Shown one piece after another: positions 5,846 to 8,194 of a stretch of 8,194 nucleotides of DNA. How positions within the stretch are numbered: position 1 is the first letter of the stretch; each line of letters opens with the position of its first letter. A model generated the notes under the pieces. That model saw only the letters and a list, made by a program, of their open reading frames with translations, had not been told where the DNA came from and made no database searches. The DNA comes from Desulfobacterales bacterium (lineage in GTDB: Bacteria > Desulfobacterota > Desulfobacteria > Desulfobacterales > Desulfobacteraceae). The stretch is from positions 1-8,194 of the forward strand of contig JAKSBO010000362.1 in the NCBI GenBank assembly GCA_022361095.1. Reading direction: 5' to 3'. Both the position numbers and the translations under genes were made by a program.

Positions 5846-7318
5846 ATGATCCTCCATGTGGACATGGATGCATTTTTTGCTTCAGTGGAACAGCGGGACA
5901 ATCCGGATCTTTTGGGCAAACCCGTTATTGTGGCAGGGCATTCCAACCGCAGTGTGGTGTCTGCAGCCAGTTACGAGGCAAGAAAGTTCGGCATCCATTC
6001 GGCCATGCCTGTATTCCAGGCCAGGCAGAGATGTCCGCATCTCATTATTCAGCCGGGCAGCCGGGGGAAATACGCCCGGGATTCAAGAAAGATCATGGCT
6101 ATTTTAAGGCAGTTCTCCCCTTTGGTGGAACCTGTCTCCATTGATGAAGCCTTCCTGGATATCACGGGATGTGAAAAATTGATCGGCACCCCTGAACAGG
6201 CAGCCAAAAGAATTAAAACCGAAATTGCCGCTCAGCTCGCCCTGACCTGTTCTGTCGGTGTGGCACCGGTTCGTTTCCTGGCAAAGATCGCATCGGATAT
6301 GAACAAACCGGACGGGCTGACCATAATTTCCCAAGAGGCCATGGCCCGGGTCATTGACACCCTGCCCATCAACAAGGTGCCGGGTGTCGGCAACAAAGCC
6401 CTGGGGCAGATGCAAGGCCTTCACATTGAAACCCTGGGGGATGTGAAAAAATTTGGCCGCACACTGTTGAACCACAAATTCGGCAGTTTCGGCCAAAGGC
6501 TTTTCCAACTGGCCCGGGGAATTGATGACACCCCCATAGAACCGGAAAGACCCCGCAAATCAATATCCGGTGAAGTCACGTTGTCCCGTGATATTTCAAG
6601 TCCCCGGGAGGTTCAATCCGTTCTGCTTGCCCAGGCCCACAGGGTCGGCAATGAACTGCGGGCCGGTAGCAAAAGATGCAGGAAGGTCAGCATTAAACTT
6701 AAATTTTCAGATTTTTCCCAAATCACGCGCACCAAAACCCTTGACACATGGATCTGCTCATCCAATGCAATTTTCGATCAGGCACTGCTTTTATATAATA
6801 ATTTGAAAATCACCAAAAAAATCCGCCTGGTCGGAGTGGGCGTGTCTGACTTCCGGGATACGGAAAAGCCCATGCAAGGATCCTTGTTCACCGATGAAGC
6901 CCAACTAAATAACAGGCAATGGGAGGCCGTGGACCGGGCTATGGATTCCGTGCTCGCCAAATTTGGACCCGATGCCCTGAAAAAGGCAACCCTGAAAACC
7001 CGGAAATTTTCACACAAATACATAGGAGACCAAAAAGTGAACCCGCTGTGTGCTGTTGAAGTAACCATTACAGGAAGAGTCCAGGGCGTATGTTTCAGGC
7101 ATGAGACCCACCTGGCCGCCCAGGAGAGACACGTGTCCGGTTATGTCAAAAACATGCCGGACAGATCGGTCCACGCCCTGTTTCAGGGCAAACAGGAAAA
7201 CGTGCAGGATATGCTGGCCTGGTGCCGGAAAGGTTCCACCTTTTCAGAGGTCAAGGATGTAACTTCCCGGACGGTTTCGGTGGATCCGGCATTAACCCAT
7301 TTTGAAATCCGGTATTAG
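5846..7318 (+). CDS. dinB: DNA polymerase IV (DinB) fused to a C-terminal acylphosphatase domain
   Basis: A 490-residue protein. Residues 1 to about 390 form a Y-family error-prone polymerase that copies past damaged bases. Asp6 (HVDMD), Asp100 and Glu101 (SIDEAFLD) are the metal-binding catalytic residues, and Phe11 is the likely steric gate. The helix-hairpin-helix thumb is about 175-200 (INKVPGVGNKAL) and the little finger about 238-345. A clamp-binding motif QGSLF is at 344-348, followed by a helical tail ending near 395 that also occurs in longer stand-alone DinB proteins. Residues 402-490 are a complete acylphosphatase domain: GRVQGVCFR (410-418) with the phosphate-binding loop and catalytic Arg418, and GYVKNMPD with catalytic Asn436. 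Free acylphosphatases of about 90 residues hydrolyse carboxyl-phosphates such as acetyl phosphate. Both halves look active. The fusion is direct, without stop or frameshift, and has an internal start signal at the junction. It is transcribed away from the solute-binding gene and converges on the LUD gene. Confidence 0.95.
   Translation: MILHVDMDAFFASVEQRDNPDLLGKPVIVAGHSNRSVVSAASYEARKFGIHSAMPVFQARQRCPHLIIQPGSRGKYARDSRKIMAILRQFSPLVEPVSIDEAFLDITGCEKLIGTPEQAAKRIKTEIAAQLALTCSVGVAPVRFLAKIASDMNKPDGLTIISQEAMARVIDTLPINKVPGVGNKALGQMQGLHIETLGDVKKFGRTLLNHKFGSFGQRLFQLARGIDDTPIEPERPRKSISGEVTLSRDISSPREVQSVLLAQAHRVGNELRAGSKRCRKVSIKLKFSDFSQITRTKTLDTWICSSNAIFDQALLLYNNLKITKKIRLVGVGVSDFRDTEKPMQGSLFTDEAQLNNRQWEAVDRAMDSVLAKFGPDALKKATLKTRKFSHKYIGDQKVNPLCAVEVTITGRVQGVCFRHETHLAAQERHVSGYVKNMPDRSVHALFQGKQENVQDMLAWCRKGSTFSEVKDVTSRTVSVDPALTHFEIRY
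7024..7028 (+). promoter_or_regulatory. Internal ribosome-binding site at the polymerase/acylphosphatase junction
   Basis: AGGAG occurs inside the dinB reading frame, eight bases before an in-frame GTG (7037-7039, Val398). The spacing is canonical. It lies exactly between the polymerase tail and the acylphosphatase fold, where a separate gene would begin. Confidence 0.5.
7037..7318 (+). CDS. Possible internally started stand-alone acylphosphatase (alternative product of the same frame)
   Basis: Translation from the GTG at 7037 would give 93 residues, almost exactly the size of a normal free acylphosphatase (about 90). It would begin MNPLCAVEVTITGRVQGVCF and keep both catalytic residues, the Arg of VQGVCFR and the Asn of GYVKN. 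The AGGAG eight bases upstream would be an ordinary start signal. Two explanations are open: the gene makes both products, or this is a leftover from an ancestral separate acylphosphatase gene whose upstream dinB lost its stop codon. The sequence cannot decide between them. Treat this as an alternative form, not an extra locus. Confidence 0.4.
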   Translation: MNPLCAVEVTITGRVQGVCFRHETHLAAQERHVSGYVKNMPDRSVHALFQGKQENVQDMLAWCRKGSTFSEVKDVTSRTVSVDPALTHFEIRY

Positions 7319-7325
7319 GGGGAAC

Positions 7326-7979
7326 CTAAAACCCTAAATCCTCATTGACAAGTATGATCTTTATCCGGCCCTGTTCAAAGGATTTTTCCGTAATGGTCCA
7401 GTAATTACAAATTCTGTCCGGGCTCGAACAATCGTGACAAACCCCGGCTTTTGCACAGGGTGTTTTCTTATCAAGTTTCATACAGTTCACAGGCGCGGCA
7501 TAATTTTTAATCCGGGCCATGGCACCTTTAATGTCCCTGCAGATCTTGTTACGCCCTACAATGAGCAGCACATGTCTGGGCCCCCACATGATAGCCGCCA
7601 CCCGGTTGCCGATCATGTCCAGATTCACCAATTGCCCGTCTTCGGTAACGGCGTTGGTCCCGGTGATGAACAAATCCGCCATCAGGGAACGCCTGCGCAG
7701 CTCAAACTTCTGCTCCGCGGGCAAACTGGTATCAAAGGTATCCATCACCTCAAAATCGGGGCTGTCCTTCAGGGCCTCAAAAAGGCCGGTGGAGACAAAA
7801 GAGACGGAACCACCCCAGGAGACGCTTTTTGCCTTCAAAGGCGGAATGATGGTGCCCAGGGCGATTTCCTTGGCCTTTTCTGCGGAGTCGGCAAGATAGA
7901 CGTCAAACTTATTGGCTTCAAGGCGTTGCTTTACGGCCTCCAGCTTAAGTTGCCAGTAATTATTTATGGGATTTGTCAT
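7326..7979 (-). CDS. LUD-domain protein (YkgG/LutC-like, DUF162) with C-terminal Cys cluster
   Basis: A 217-residue predicted cytoplasmic protein of the LUD family, which includes LutC and part of LutB of lactate-utilisation systems. Family text includes SVSWGGSVS (52-60), LFITGTNAVTEDGQLVNLD (103-121), GNRVAAIMWGP (124-134) and VGRNKI (141-146). The end carries five closely spaced cysteines at 166, 175, 181, 184 and 191 (pattern C-X8-C-X5-C-X2-C-X6-C), within KTPCAKAGVCHDCSSPDRIC. This is typical of a subgroup of stand-alone LUD proteins in anaerobes and suggests a metal or Fe-S site. No lutA or lutB partner is adjacent, so a role in lactate oxidation cannot be assumed and the true substrate is unknown. 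TGAGGA just before the ATG at 7979 supports the start. It follows the DUF748-type gene by 6 bp and is probably co-transcribed with it. Its stop nearly abuts that of dinB. Confidence 0.9.
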   Translation of the reverse strand: MTNPINNYWQLKLEAVKQRLEANKFDVYLADSAEKAKEIALGTIIPPLKAKSVSWGGSVSFVSTGLFEALKDSPDFEVMDTFDTSLPAEQKFELRRRSLMADLFITGTNAVTEDGQLVNLDMIGNRVAAIMWGPRHVLLIVGRNKICRDIKGAMARIKNYAAPVNCMKLDKKTPCAKAGVCHDCSSPDRICNYWTITEKSFEQGRIKIILVNEDLGF

Positions 7980-7985
7980 TTTTCC

Positions 7986-8194
7986 TCACTTCAGATTAAA
8001 TGTTGCCTTAATCTTGGCATTGTTTTTTTCATCCTCAGCAACCGGATCAGGCTCTGTAACAAATACGCGTTTTATATCAATCTTGCCCGTTTGTGTCAGA
8101 TAACGGGCAATCACATGGCCACGTTCCCGCCCAAGGTCGCTTAAGGCCTCCTCATCCAGGGGCAAACTGGTGACCAGAAGCTTTTCTTTTTCAT
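7986..8194 (-). CDS. C-terminal end of a DUF748/OmpA-like envelope protein (partial)
   Basis: Only the last 68 codons are in the window; the gene enters from the right edge, with the first complete codon at 8192, and stops with TGA at 7988-7986. The visible text (LVTSLPLDEEALSDLGRERG, then HVIARYLTQTGKIDIKRVFV and TEPDP) matches the end of AsmA-like DUF748 proteins, in which an OmpA-like helix (LAxxRAxxVxxYL) is followed by a strand of the type RVFLxEP. Such proteins span the envelope and are thought to work in outer-membrane lipid or peptidoglycan homeostasis. A plain OmpA-family end is the alternative. The stop codon is part of the ribosome-binding region of the LUD gene (TGAGGA), pointing to one transcript. 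Function rests on a short fragment, so it is tentative. Confidence 0.6.
   Translation of the reverse strand, partial: EKEKLLVTSLPLDEEALSDLGRERGHVIARYLTQTGKIDIKRVFVTEPDPVAEDEKNNAKIKATFNLK

Noticed and set aside
7434..8144. A 236-codon plus-strand open frame opposite the LUD gene and the partial envelope gene.
   Set aside because: It overlaps two genes with clear family text on the other strand and reads as a His/Gly-rich shadow.
1..8194. Possibility of a defence system, mobile element or CRISPR in the window.
   Set aside because: No transposase, integrase, nuclease, toxin-antitoxin pair or regular direct-repeat array is visible on either strand; the genes are ordinary chromosomal families.

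Overview
The window looks like chromosomal DNA of a Gram-negative, anaerobe-type bacterium, most likely a sulfate-reducing desulfobacterium of the Desulfobacteraceae kind. This is inferred from protein style (a LUD-domain protein with a C-terminal Cys cluster, a DUF748-type protein end, a lipoprotein peptide-binding protein, a long chemoreceptor) and moderate GC, not from any marker gene. No rRNA, tRNA, CRISPR array, insertion sequence, integrase or phage gene is visible.

Layout. 96-1841 (+): a complete transmembrane methyl-accepting chemotaxis protein. 1936-2399 (+): the wreck of a DadA-type FAD-dependent amino-acid oxidase, with its N-terminal FAD motif and C-terminal signature joined across a large internal deletion, followed by a one-base frameshift. 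2424-2465: a strong terminator serving a small cold-shock protein on the minus strand (2676-2476), which has a likely promoter and a hairpin at the 5' end of a roughly 118-nt leader. 5731-2847 (-): a translationally coupled pair, a YejA/OppA-like lipoprotein peptide-binding protein and a DppD/OppD-type ATPase, with no permease genes nearby. 5846-7318 (+): a Y-family DNA polymerase IV (DinB), transcribed divergently from the binding protein and carrying a complete acylphosphatase domain at its C-terminus. 8194-7326 (-): the last 68 codons of a DUF748/OmpA-like envelope protein, followed 6 bp later by a LUD-domain (YkgG/LutC-like) protein that converges on the dinB gene.

How the genes relate. 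The binding protein and ATPase should form part of one peptide importer whose membrane subunits must be encoded elsewhere. The chemoreceptor, cold-shock gene, polymerase and LUD gene are otherwise independent housekeeping or accessory units. The most unusual feature is the DinB-acylphosphatase fusion. At the domain boundary it has an in-frame ribosome-binding site and GTG codon, so the gene might yield both the fusion and a free acylphosphatase.
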